Positions 7,115 through 15,671 of a stretch of 64,000 nt of DNA are shown piece by piece. The DNA is from Micromonospora kangleipakensis (GTDB taxonomy: Bacteria > Actinomycetota > Actinomycetes > Mycobacteriales > Micromonosporaceae): NCBI RefSeq assembly GCF_004217615.1, contig NZ_SHLD01000001.1, forward strand, positions 744,001-808,000, written 5' to 3'. The stretch's first letter is position 1. Each line of letters begins with the position of its first letter. Under the pieces are notes generated by a model that was given only the letters and a program-made list of their open reading frames with translations, was not told the DNA's origin and made no database searches. The translations under genes and the position numbers were made by a program.

Positions 7115-8200
7115 TCTTTCGGGTACGACCCCTGCCGCGATGCGCGGGAGGTGCGTGGCGCGGTCGCTGAGCGCACCCGGGTGCCTTCGGAGGACCCTGG
7201 CGAGGCCCGCGACCAAAAATCGACAAGGAGCGTTTTGCTGCCGAGTGCGTTCACAATGTCGAAGTCGCTCGCATAGCTTCACCAGGAAGGGGTGCAGCCG
7301 ATAGACCTCCAGGTAGCGCCGCGATCGGTTGGGCGGGACGGCGAGCACAGCCAGGACCGCGCCGTCCGGCAACCCGGCCGCTACCGAGCCCGTGCCCGCG
7401 TCCATGCGCGCGGACCAGCGGCGTTCCGCAAATGTCGCCGAGGCGGCGGAGAAGGTGCGGACATTGACCACCGCCGAAGTAGGGGTCGGCTCCGCCCACA
7501 GTTCGTGAACCAACTCGTCCACCATGGCCATCCGTGCGCCGTTGACCGCCAGCATGGCAGGGACAAGCTGCTGTTCCGGCGTGCCGAGACGCGGCTCTCC
7601 CACCGAGCCGTACCGTCCGGCCATCCGGGAGCTGAGTTTCCGGAAGGCCGACTCCGGCTTCAGCCTGCACAAATGAGCCCGCTTCGCACGCTGGCGATCG
7701 TCGTGGAATTCCACCGTCAGGCGCTGCGGGAGGTGGGCGGGGCCCGGCGGGTCCGCGGTTCGTACGCAACGCCGTGAAAGGCCGCCCGAACTGCTGATGA
7801 GACTCGCTCGGAAACCCGCAAGGCTGATGGCAGTCCGCGGCCCGGCCAACACCGCCGGGATTGCACTGGGCAACCGGGCCGACACTTTTCGCATAGGGGT
7901 GGACGCTCTCCGCACAACCGCTATGGACAGAACGTCATGAAGCACCACAGTGTTGGCTAATCTTGCGCATAGCGACATTATGCCTTCTAAATATGCCCTT
8001 GCGGCTCCTAATCTGTCTTTCGAAGGGTAACGGGTCCTATCGGACCTTTCGAGAGACGATCCGGAGGGAGTCACGCGATGCGCGGCAGCGAGTGGCACTG
8101 ACGCAAGGCTTCACGCAGGGAACCTCCCACGGTAGGCTCCCGGCATCAACGATGCTGGTTGATGCCGGCCAGGCTTCAGCCATTCAGCCAGTGGAGCTGA
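7115..8200. other. 1.1-kb stretch without an intact gene, lower GC than its surroundings
   Basis: Between moaC and the cyclic-di-GMP gene I see no intact reading frame with family support. The part from about 7900 to 8060 is visibly richer in A and T than the rest of the window. A relic of a SARP regulator lies at 7418-7588. The right end must hold the promoter of the gene at 8201. The picture is of decayed, possibly acquired DNA. Confidence 0.55.
7418..7588 (-). pseudogene. Relic of a SARP-family transcriptional regulator (winged-helix fragment)
   Basis: The minus-strand translation LGTPEQQLVPAMLAVNG, then VDELVHELWAEPTPTSAVV and NVRTFSAASATFAERR, follows the OmpR-like DNA-binding domain of AfsR/DnrI/SARP regulators (pattern LG-PKQRALLALLLL, VD-LV-ELWGE-PP-SA, NVRTYVSRLR). 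The bacterial transcriptional activation domain expected after it is not recognisable, and the residues before it are not family-like, so this is a fragment. SARPs usually control antibiotic clusters; none is seen here. Confidence 0.55.
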
Positions 8201-10756
8201 ATGAGCCACACCGACGGACGACGTGTTGTTGGGACCGATCGGCACCTTGTGACGCTCGTCGGTCTCATCGTCGTCCTTGCCTCGGTCGCGACGGTTTCCG
8301 CATTCCTCTTCTTCCTGCGAGACGTACCCAGTTCCGTCCGGGATGTCGCCACCCTGATCACGCTGACCTTCATGATCGCGGTCAGCGTGATCGTCAAGAC
8401 ACCCGTACGGATACGCTCCACGACACTCGCCATCGCCTGGGTCGAGACCGCCATCGTGATCGGAGTGGCGGTCGCGCCCTGGCCGTGGGTCATTCTGAGC
8501 ACCTGCGTCGGGGTCGCGGCGGCCTCCGCGATACTGCATCTCCCCGCGATCAAGACGGCCTTCGGCGTAGGCAAGAACATCCTCATCGCGGCCGGCGCCG
8601 CAGCAACGGTCGCCGTGCTGGACTGGCACTGGTCGTCGACCTCGGTCGGAGAGCTCGTCGGCGCGCTGGGCGCCACCTATCTTGTTGCCGCGGTTCTTGA
8701 CGACGTGCTGGCCATGCCCGTCATCGCGCTCGCCTCCGGTACCAGGATCTCCCGCCAGTTCCGCAGCAACCTCGACCTCCGGATCGCCGGCTTCGCCGTC
8801 CGGTTCGTGGTGGCCGTCTGCACCCTGCTCATCCTCCGCGTCGACCCCCGGCTGCTGCTCGCCGTGCCACCGCTGGTGCTCAGCCTGCATCTCGCGTATT
8901 CCACCCGGATCCGGACCCGCACCGAACAGCAGGCCTGGCAGCGGCTCGCCCGGACCACCGACGCGCTCAACGTGGTCGACCTGGACCAGGTGCTGACCAC
9001 CGCCGTCACCCAGGCCGCCGAACTCTTCTCCGCCGACGAGGTCGAGATCGAGCTGCGCGACGGCGCCCGCACCGTGCGCGGCACCACCGCCGGCATCCGG
9101 CACGACGGCGACGGCGCCGAGCCGAGCGCGGTCGGCGGGACCGTCATCCCGGCTCCGCTGGAGGGGCACGACCGGGCCGTCGACCTCGGCGTGCTGCGGC
9201 TGCGCTTCGCCGGACCGGTCGAGCTCTCCGAGCGGGAGCAGTACACGCTGCGGACGTTCGCCTCCGCCCTCTGCACCGCGGTGCGCAACGCGCAGGCGTA
9301 CGCCGAGCTGGCCCGGGTCGCCGAGGAGCACGCGCACGACGCCACCCACGACGCCCTGACCGGGCTGGCCAACCGGCGCCAGCTGCTCGACGAGGGCACC
9401 CAGCAGCTCACCAGCCGGCACGCCGACGGGGTGACCGCGCTGGTGCTGATCGACCTCAACCACTTCAAGGAGGTCAACGACACGCTCGGACACGGCGCCG
9501 GGGACCGGGTGCTGATGCAGGTCGCCGACCGGCTGCGCGGCGCGACCCGCCCCGGCGACCTGGTGGCCCGGCTCGGCGGGGACGAGTTCGCCGTGCTGCT
9601 GCGGGGGCTGCCCGCCCCGGCGGTCGCCGCGCACCGGGCGGACGCCCTGCTGGCCGCCCTGCACGAGCCGCTCCACCTGGACAGCATGCGGATCAGCGTG
9701 GAGGCCAGCGGCGGCATCGCTGTCGCGCCGGCCACCGGCGGGATGACCGAGCTGCTGCGCCGCGCCGACGTGGCGATGTACCAGGCCAAGCGCGCCGGCC
9801 AGCGGATCTCCACGTACGCGCCGACCCGGGACACCGCCGACCTCGGCCGGCTCACCCTCGGCGGTGAGCTGCCCCGGGCGGTGGCCGACCACGAGTTCAC
9901 CGTCAACTTCCAGCCGATCGTCGACCTGGCCAGCGGCGAGGTCACCGGCGCGGAGGCGCTGGCCCGCTGGCACCACCCGACGCACGGCATCATCGATCCG
10001 CTGCGCTTCCTGGAGGCGGTGGAGCGCTCCGGCCTGCTGCCCGCGTTCGCGGAGGCGATCCTCGACCAGGCGCTGATCGCGGCCGGCAGTTGGCGCGCCG
10101 CCGGTTTCGACCTGCCGGTGTCGGTGAACGTCTCACCGCGGAGCCTGCTCGACGCCCGCTTCCCCGGGGCCGTGCTGGCCCGGCTGCGGGCGCACGACCT
10201 GCCGCCCGACCGGCTGGTGCTGGAGCTGACGGAGACCCTGACGCTCAGCCAGCTCGACGTGGTCGACCGGGTGCTCAGCCGGCTGCGCGACTCCGGCGTC
10301 CGGCTCGCCCTCGACGACTTCGGCACCGGCTACTCCTCGCTCTCCCTGCTCTCCCGCATCCCGGTGCACGAGCTGAAGATCGACCGCAGCTTCGTGACCG
10401 CGATGGAGACCTCGGCCGAGGCCGCCGCGGTGATCCGCTCCACCCTGGACCTCGGCCGCAGCCTCGACCTGGCCGTGGTCGCCGAGGGCGTGGAGAGCGA
10501 GCCGCAGCGGCGGGCGCTGTGGGAGTTGGGCTGCGGCGCCGGGCAGGGCCACCTCTTCGCCCGGCCGCTGCCGTCCGGTTCGCTGCTCGCCGCCCTCCGG
10601 CGCGGCGCGGGCGGGCGCCCGGGCACCCTGGCGCCTCCGCTGCACGACGCGGGCGCGGTGATCCGCCTGCCCGGCCGCCGCCAGGGCGGTCGCGGCCGGA
10701 CGGCCAGCTCCCCGCCCACCACCGGCCAGACCGCCGACGAGTCCCGGCGGCGCTGA
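8201..10756 (+). CDS. Membrane-anchored GGDEF-EAL protein (cyclic-di-GMP synthesis and breakdown)
   Basis: 851 residues. About seven to eight hydrophobic segments fill residues 15-245, followed by a GAF-like linker (about 250-375), a GGDEF domain with an intact GGDEF (459-463) and an inhibitory RxxD site (450-453) five residues before it, and an EAL domain with EAL (585-587), SVNVS, LELTET, LDDFGTGYSS, LKIDRSF and AEGVES. All metal and substrate positions I can check are kept, so both diguanylate cyclase and phosphodiesterase activities are possible. The EAL loop reads GQGHLFARP where GQGY is usual. GGAG lies about 6 nt upstream of the ATG. The membrane region does not match a MASE type I know. 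Confidence 0.92.
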   Translation: MSHTDGRRVVGTDRHLVTLVGLIVVLASVATVSAFLFFLRDVPSSVRDVATLITLTFMIAVSVIVKTPVRIRSTTLAIAWVETAIVIGVAVAPWPWVILSTCVGVAAASAILHLPAIKTAFGVGKNILIAAGAAATVAVLDWHWSSTSVGELVGALGATYLVAAVLDDVLAMPVIALASGTRISRQFRSNLDLRIAGFAVRFVVAVCTLLILRVDPRLLLAVPPLVLSLHLAYSTRIRTRTEQQAWQRLARTTDALNVVDLDQVLTTAVTQAAELFSADEVEIELRDGARTVRGTTAGIRHDGDGAEPSAVGGTVIPAPLEGHDRAVDLGVLRLRFAGPVELSEREQYTLRTFASALCTAVRNAQAYAELARVAEEHAHDATHDALTGLANRRQLLDEGTQQLTSRHADGVTALVLIDLNHFKEVNDTLGHGAGDRVLMQVADRLRGATRPGDLVARLGGDEFAVLLRGLPAPAVAAHRADALLAALHEPLHLDSMRISVEASGGIAVAPATGGMTELLRRADVAMYQAKRAGQRISTYAPTRDTADLGRLTLGGELPRAVADHEFTVNFQPIVDLASGEVTGAEALARWHHPTHGIIDPLRFLEAVERSGLLPAFAEAILDQALIAAGSWRAAGFDLPVSVNVSPRSLLDARFPGAVLARLRAHDLPPDRLVLELTETLTLSQLDVVDRVLSRLRDSGVRLALDDFGTGYSSLSLLSRIPVHELKIDRSFVTAMETSAEAAAVIRSTLDLGRSLDLAVVAEGVESEPQRRALWELGCGAGQGHLFARPLPSGSLLAALRRGAGGRPGTLAPPLHDAGAVIRLPGRRQGGRGRTASSPPTTGQTADESRRR

Positions 10757-10826
10757 CCGGCCAGCTCCGGGTCGCGCCCCCGAGCGCCGGGCGGCGCGGC
10801 GGCCACGGTCTGCGAGACTGGCCGGC

Positions 10827-12173
10827 GTGACCGCCACCCCCCAACGGACGTTCCGCAGCCGCCGGCGCTGGCGGGCCCTGGACTCCGCCGTCGGCGGCCT
10901 CGCCCTCGACCTCGGCCTGTACGGGGTGTCGGCGCTCTTCGCCGCGGTCACCGCCGCCACCTCCACCCTCCCGCCGCACCGCGCCTGGGGAGCGATCGCC
11001 GCCGTCGGCTACCTGGCCGCGGCGCTCACGGTGACCGGCCAGCTCCTGGTCCGGCGGCGCCGGCCGGAGGCCGCCGGGCTCCCCGCCCGCGCGGCGGTGA
11101 CCGCCCTCGCCTGGGCCACCGCGACGCTGCTGCCGTTGGCGGTGCTCAGCATCCAGCGGGCGGCAGGGCGGACCGACCGGGCGCAGGAGGAGGTGCTGGT
11201 GGTCGAGCACGCCGGTGCCCGGCTCGTCGAACACGGCACCCCCTACCTCGGCCATGACGCGATCGCCGCGCTGTCCCCCGCCGAGCAGCTGCTCGGCTAC
11301 ACCCCCTACCAGCCGGGGATGGCGCTGTTCGGGCTGCCCCGGGCCGCCGTCGACGCCTGGTGGACCGACTCGCGGGTCTGGTTCGCGCTGGCCACCGCGC
11401 TGGTGCTCGCCCTGGCCGTGGGCGCTCTGCGTGCCGGGGCCGCGCCGACGCCGGGCCGCGCGGACGCCCTGCTGCGGGGCGTCCAGGCGGCCACCGTGCT
11501 GCCGGTCTGCGCGCTGACCCTGGCCACCGGCGGCGACGACCTGCCCGTACTCGCGCTCTGCCTGCTGGCCCTCGCGCTCGCCGCCGCCGACCGGCCCGGC
11601 CGGGCCGGCGTCGCGATCGGGGTGGCCGGCGCGCTGAAGCTCTTCGCCTGGCCGGTCGCGGTCGTCCTGATCTGCTGGGCGGCCACCCGCCGGGCCGGCG
11701 CCCGCACCGCCCTCGGCGCGGTCGGGCTGCCGCTGGCCGCGCTCGTGCCCGCCCTGCTGGTCGACCGGGACGCGCTGGTGGAGAACGTGCTGCGCTTCCC
11801 GCTCGGGCACGGGCTGGTGACCAGCCCGGCGCAGTCCCCGTTCCCCGGGCACCTGATCGCCACGCTGCTGCCCGCCGGCCGGGTGCTCGCCGCCGCGCTG
11901 CTGGTGGCGGTCGGGGCGGCGACCGCCGTCCGGCTCGCCCGCCGCCCGCCGCGCACCGCCGCCGCCACCGCGCTGATCTGCGGGTACGGGTTGCTCGCCG
12001 CGATCCTGCTGATGCCCTCGACCCGCTTCGGCTACCTGCTCTACCCGCTGGCCCTGCTGGTCTGGGCCCCCGCGGTCACGCTCCCCGGGACGCCGCCCCG
12101 CCGAAGACCCGGCGATCGCTCACTGACCGGCTTTCCCGGCAAGTGCGGGGCGCAACCCGCCGACAGGGCGTAA
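10827..12173 (+). CDS. GT87-like integral membrane protein
   Basis: 448 residues with about ten hydrophobic helices. Motifs such as VEHAGARLVEHGTPYLG, a YTPYQPGMALFG loop, CALTLATGGDDLPVLALCLLAL and GVAGALKLFAWPVAVVLI resemble actinobacterial glycosyltransferase family 87 proteins, but the usual acidic first loop is less clear than in the gene at 2848. The probable role is a lipid-phosphate-dependent sugar transfer at the outer membrane face. The start is GTG 10827; GAGACT 7 nt upstream is a weak -10 candidate. Confidence 0.7.
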   Translation: MTATPQRTFRSRRRWRALDSAVGGLALDLGLYGVSALFAAVTAATSTLPPHRAWGAIAAVGYLAAALTVTGQLLVRRRRPEAAGLPARAAVTALAWATATLLPLAVLSIQRAAGRTDRAQEEVLVVEHAGARLVEHGTPYLGHDAIAALSPAEQLLGYTPYQPGMALFGLPRAAVDAWWTDSRVWFALATALVLALAVGALRAGAAPTPGRADALLRGVQAATVLPVCALTLATGGDDLPVLALCLLALALAAADRPGRAGVAIGVAGALKLFAWPVAVVLICWAATRRAGARTALGAVGLPLAALVPALLVDRDALVENVLRFPLGHGLVTSPAQSPFPGHLIATLLPAGRVLAAALLVAVGAATAVRLARRPPRTAAATALICGYGLLAAILLMPSTRFGYLLYPLALLVWAPAVTLPGTPPRRRPGDRSLTGFPGKCGAQPADRA

Positions 12174-12183
12174 ACCTGAGGAC

Positions 12184-12816
12184 ATGACCACCTATCGCGA
12201 CCGGACCGAGGCAGCCGAGGTGCTCGCCGACCGACTCAGCGAACTCGCCGGGCAGCCGGACGTCATCGTCCTCGGGCTGGTCCGCGGCGGTGTCCCGGTG
12301 GCCCGGGTGGTCGCGCAGCGGCTCGGCGCGCCGCTGGACGTGCTGGTGGTCCGCAAGCTCGGTATGCCCTGGGCGCCCGAGCTCGCCTACGGCGCGCTCG
12401 GCCCCGACGGGGTGGAGGTGCTCAACGAGCAGATCGCCGGCGGGCTGAGCGAGAGCGACCGGGCCGAGGTGCGGCGGCGGGAGCAGGCCGAACTGGACCG
12501 GCGGGAGAGCCGCTACCGTGCCGGCCGACCCCCGCTGGACCTGCACGGGCGCACCGCGGTCATCGTCGACGACGGCCTGGCCACCGGGGCCACCGCGCGC
12601 GCCGCCGTGCAGGTGGCCCGGCACCTGGGCGCCACCCGGGTGGTGGTCGGCGTCCCGGTCGGCTCCGAGCAGGCATACGAGATGCTCGCCGCCGAGGCCG
12701 ACCAGGTGGTCTGCGTCCAGACCCCGCCGGACTTCGGCGCGGTCGGCGTCTACTACGACGACTTCCGTGAGGTCTCCGACGACGAGGTGGTGCAGATGCT
12801 GACCGCCACGGCGTGA
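12184..12816 (+). CDS. Phosphoribosyltransferase family protein
   Basis: 210 residues. The type I PRTase loop is AVIVDDGLATGATARAA (residues about 124-140), where VDDGLATG is the PRPP-binding motif. The N-terminal YRDRTEAAEVLADRLSEL and GLVRGGVPVARVVAQRLGAPLDVLVVRKLGMPWAPELAYGAL blocks are typical of the stand-alone predicted phosphoribosyltransferases often found near dienelactone hydrolase or hypoxia genes. The base is unknown. GAGG lies 4 nt before the ATG. The gene follows the membrane protein by 10 nt and may be co-transcribed. Confidence 0.88.
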   Translation: MTTYRDRTEAAEVLADRLSELAGQPDVIVLGLVRGGVPVARVVAQRLGAPLDVLVVRKLGMPWAPELAYGALGPDGVEVLNEQIAGGLSESDRAEVRRREQAELDRRESRYRAGRPPLDLHGRTAVIVDDGLATGATARAAVQVARHLGATRVVVGVPVGSEQAYEMLAAEADQVVCVQTPPDFGAVGVYYDDFREVSDDEVVQMLTATA

Positions 12817-12826
12817 TTCCACCGGG

Positions 12827-12832
12827 TACCTT
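12827..12832 (+). promoter_or_regulatory. -10 box (TACCTT) of a leaderless promoter
   Basis: TACCTT stands 7 nt before the ATG at 12840 of the zinc-ribbon gene; no Shine-Dalgarno is visible there, which fits a leaderless message. Confidence 0.45.
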
Positions 12833-12839
12833 CGGTGTC

Positions 12840-13220
12840 ATGCAGCTCACCTGCCCCAAGTGTCACGGAGACATGCGCCAGTACGAGCGCAGCGGCGTCA
12901 TCATCGATCAGTGCGGCGAGTGCCGCGGCATCTTCCTCGACCGCGGCGAGCTCGAGAAGCTCTTCGAGGCCGAGGCGAACTGGAACCGGCAGCACCCCAC
13001 CCCCGCGCAGGCGACCCAGCCGGCCGGCGGGTACCCGCCGCCGCCCCCGCCGCCCGCACCCGCCCCGCACCAGCCCGGGTACGGCGCCGCCCCGCCGCCC
13101 CCGCCACCGCCCGGCCACGGCTACGCGCAGCCCGCGTACGGCCACGGGCAGCAGTACGGCTACCACGGCCACTACAAGCGGAAGAAGCACGGCGGCTTCC
13201 TCGGCGAACTCTTCGACTGA
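12840..13220 (+). CDS. Small zinc-ribbon (zf-TFIIB type) protein with Pro/Gly/Tyr-rich tail
   Basis: 126 residues. The N-terminal 45 residues hold two CxxC knuckles, CPKCHGDM and CGECRGIFLDRGELEKL, the pattern of the zf-TFIIB family. Residues about 60-108 are low complexity, rich in Pro, Gly, Tyr and His, and the tail is basic and His-rich (HGHYKRKKHGGFLGELFD). Similar proteins are common in actinobacteria and of unknown function. ATG 12840 is preferred over an upstream in-frame ATG at 12813, because of the leaderless-type box at 12827 and because homology begins at MQLTCPKC. Confidence 0.85.
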   Translation: MQLTCPKCHGDMRQYERSGVIIDQCGECRGIFLDRGELEKLFEAEANWNRQHPTPAQATQPAGGYPPPPPPPAPAPHQPGYGAAPPPPPPPGHGYAQPAYGHGQQYGYHGHYKRKKHGGFLGELFD

Positions 13221-13314
13221 GGCCCGCCACGGCCGGGTCGGCGCGCCGTCGGCCCGGCCGATCCCGCGTCGGGCCGGCGTGCCGACCGGCCGCGGTCGTG
13301 GCACGCTGCACCAC

Positions 13315-13995
13315 ATGACGGCCATCCGGCAGCACGAGGCGCTGCGGCAGGCGTACGACGGAATCACCGCCGTGGTCACCGGGCTGGACGACGCGGGGCT
13401 CCAGACGCCGACCCGCTGCCGCGGCTGGCTGGTCGCGGACCTGCTCTTCCACGTTCTCTGCGACGCGCAGCGGGCGCTGGTCGCGCTGGCCAGTCCCGCC
13501 GACGGCCCGGCCGACGTGGACGACGTCAGCTACTGGCGCGCGGTCCCGACGGGCGGCGACGGCGCCGGCGCGAAGCACGCCTGGTGGGCCCGCCGGTCGG
13601 CGGCCGCCTTCGACCGACCCAGCGGGGTGGTCCGGATCTGGTCGGACACCGCCCCCGCCGCCGTCCGGGCCGCCGCCGCCGCCGACCCGGACGGGTTCGT
13701 CACCACCCAGGGGCACGTGCTGCGGGTCGCCGACCTGCTCGCCACGCTGACCACCGAGGCGGTGATCCACCACCTCGACCTGGTGGTGAGGCTGCCCGAC
13801 GCGCCACCCCCGGCCGAGCTGCCCACCCGGGTCGCGGTGGCCACCATGGACGGCCTGCTCAGCGACGACGCCGTCCGCCCGGCCGGCTGGGACGACCGGG
13901 ACTACCTGCTCCACGCGGCCGGGCGGGTGCCGCTGACCGACCGGGACCGGCTGGAGCTGGGCGAGGCCGCCGGCTGGTTCCCGCTGATCGGCTGA
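13315..13995 (+). CDS. Maleylpyruvate isomerase-type (mycothiol-dependent, DinB-like) protein
   Basis: 226 residues. The N-terminal helix pair (HEALRQAYDGITAVVTGLDDAGLQTPTRCRGW then DLLFHVLCDAQR) and the TTEAVIHHLDL segment carry the histidines that bind metal in the DinB/MDMPI fold. Actinobacterial members use mycothiol as cofactor and many act as isomerases or S-transferases; the substrate here is not known. The start ATG 13315 lacks a clear Shine-Dalgarno. Confidence 0.82.
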   Translation: MTAIRQHEALRQAYDGITAVVTGLDDAGLQTPTRCRGWLVADLLFHVLCDAQRALVALASPADGPADVDDVSYWRAVPTGGDGAGAKHAWWARRSAAAFDRPSGVVRIWSDTAPAAVRAAAAADPDGFVTTQGHVLRVADLLATLTTEAVIHHLDLVVRLPDAPPPAELPTRVAVATMDGLLSDDAVRPAGWDDRDYLLHAAGRVPLTDRDRLELGEAAGWFPLIG

Positions 13996-14007
13996 CCCGC
14001 CCGCCGC

Positions 14008-14165
14008 TCACAGCTCGGCGGGCAGGCCGAAGTCGGGCAGCAGTGCACCCGCAGCTCGCCGCGGTGCCGCTCGGTCACCCGGGCGAAGGCCCGCTCGTCG
14101 CCCGCCGCCGCAGCCTCGTCCTCGGTACGGGTCGTGCTGATGCCGCCGTCCACCATGTCTCCCAC
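14008..14165 (-). pseudogene. Decayed ECF sigma factor gene with an internal deletion
   Basis: The minus-strand frame from GTG 14165 (or ATG 14156) reads EDEAAAAGDERAFARVTERHRGELRVHC, the usual first helix of a SigG/SigJ-type (TIGR02960-like) ECF sigma factor, where YRMLGS should follow. Instead the homology stops, and in a shifted frame the DNA at once gives LLPDFGLPAEL then TGA (14008-14010), which looks like the C-terminal end of such factors. A deletion of nearly the whole gene fusing both ends explains this. No function is expected. Confidence 0.6.
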
Positions 14166-14267
14166 CCTGTCACCGGCCCTGCCGGTCGGTGCGGACCGGC
14201 GCTGTCATCCGGTGTGACGGCGGCGGGCCGGAAAACTCATCGCGGCAAGCGCCTCGGCCGGCAGGGC

Positions 14268-15671
14268 TCAGACGATGGCCATGTCGACGAAGCGCGACAG
14301 GTGCAGCTGGGCGGCGACCGTCACGGTGTCGGTCGGCCCATTCCGGTGCTTGGCAATTATAAAATCCGCCTCGCCCGCCCGCGGCGACTCCTTGTCGTAG
14401 TAGTCGTCACGATGCAGCAGGATGACAACGTCCGCATCTTGCTCAATTGATCCAGATTCGCGCAAATCAGACAATTGGGGGCGCTTGTCGGTCCGCTGCT
14501 CGGGGCCACGGTTCAGCTGACTCACCGCGATGACCGGGCATTCGACCTCCTTGGCCAGCAGCTTGAGGCCACGGGAGAGGTCGGCGACCTCCTGCTGGCG
14601 GCTCTCGGTGCGCTTCGGCGAGGTCATCAGCTGGAGGTAGTCGACCACGATCAACTTGAGGTCGTGCTTCTGCTTCAGCCGCCGCGCCTTGGCCCGGATC
14701 TCCATCAGGTTCATGCTCGGCGTGTCGTCGACGAAGAGCGGCGCCTCACTGATCTCGCCCATGCAGCGGGCCAGCTTGGTCCAGTCGTCGTCGGAAAGCT
14801 GCCCGCTGCGCAGCACGTGCAGCGGCACCCGGGCCTCGGCCGAGAGGAGTCGCATGACGATCTCGACCTTGCTCATTTCCAGCGAGAAGATCGCGGCCGC
14901 TTGATTCGCCCTGATAGCCGCATTTCGGGCAAAGTCCATACTTGCCGTTGATTTGCCCAAACCGGGCCTGCCTGCCACGATAATAAGTTGGCCCGGGTGC
15001 AGGCCGTTGAGGAGCCGGTCCAGGTCGCTGAAGCCGGTGGGCACCCCGGTCATCATCCCGCCGTGGGCGCCCACCGCCTCGATCTCGTCGAGGGTCGGCT
15101 GGAGCATGTCGGCGAGCACCGCGAAGTCCTCGTTGACCCGCCGCTCGGTGATGTCGTAGACGGCCTGCTGGGCCAGGTCGACAATGTCGTCCACGTCCCG
15201 GCTGCCACCCTGGCCGGTGCCGTACCCGAGCTGGACGATCTTGGTGCCGGCCTCGACCAGCCGGCGGAGCACGGCGCGCTCGCCCACGATCCGCGCGTAG
15301 TACGCGGCGTTGGCGGCCGTGGGCACGCTGGCGATCAGCGTGTGCAGGTAGGGGGCGCCGCCGATCCGGGCCAGGTCGCCGGAGTCGGCGAGGGCGGCCG
15401 CGACGGTGATCGGGTCGGCTGGCTCGCCCCGGCCGTAGATGTCGAGGATCGCGTCGAAGATGGTGGCGTGCACCGGGCGGTAGAAGTCGTTGGACTTCAG
15501 GATCTCGACGACGTCGGCGATCGCGTCCTTGGAGAGCAGCATGCCGCCGAGGACGCACTGCTCGGCGGCGACGTCCTGGGGCGGGGTCTTCTCGAAGTGC
15601 CCCTCGCGTGGCGCCGGCGCGGGCTGCTGCCCACCGGACCGCTCCGTTCGCATGTCGTCGGCGACCGACAC
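14268..15671 (-). CDS. dnaB: DnaB, replicative DNA helicase
   Basis: 467 residues, intein-free. DnaB is the hexameric 5'-3' helicase of the replication fork. The N-terminal domain (about 30-180) begins PPQDVAAEQCVLGGML; the RecA-like domain has Walker A GRPGLGKST (234-242), IFSLEMSK (261-268), Walker B LIVVDYLQLM (340-349), the ISQLNRG-type loop VSQLNRG (383-389) and LRESGSIEQDAD (403-414). Most codons are strongly GC-biased, but three short blocks use AT-rich codons: around the P-loop (about 14888-14990), around ESGSIEQDAD (about 14424-14480) and around FIIAKHRNG (about 14334-14370). The first two coincide with places where DnaB inteins are known to insert (see findings). Confidence 0.97.
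   Translation of the reverse strand: MSVADDMRTERSGGQQPAPAPREGHFEKTPPQDVAAEQCVLGGMLLSKDAIADVVEILKSNDFYRPVHATIFDAILDIYGRGEPADPITVAAALADSGDLARIGGAPYLHTLIASVPTAANAAYYARIVGERAVLRRLVEAGTKIVQLGYGTGQGGSRDVDDIVDLAQQAVYDITERRVNEDFAVLADMLQPTLDEIEAVGAHGGMMTGVPTGFSDLDRLLNGLHPGQLIIVAGRPGLGKSTASMDFARNAAIRANQAAAIFSLEMSKVEIVMRLLSAEARVPLHVLRSGQLSDDDWTKLARCMGEISEAPLFVDDTPSMNLMEIRAKARRLKQKHDLKLIVVDYLQLMTSPKRTESRQQEVADLSRGLKLLAKEVECPVIAVSQLNRGPEQRTDKRPQLSDLRESGSIEQDADVVILLHRDDYYDKESPRAGEADFIIAKHRNGPTDTVTVAAQLHLSRFVDMAIV

Noticed and set aside
7112..8098. A 328-residue minus-strand open frame
   Set aside because: Only residues about 171-227 resemble a known domain (SARP); the rest lacks any family pattern and the composition is unlike the neighbours, so I call a relic rather than a gene.
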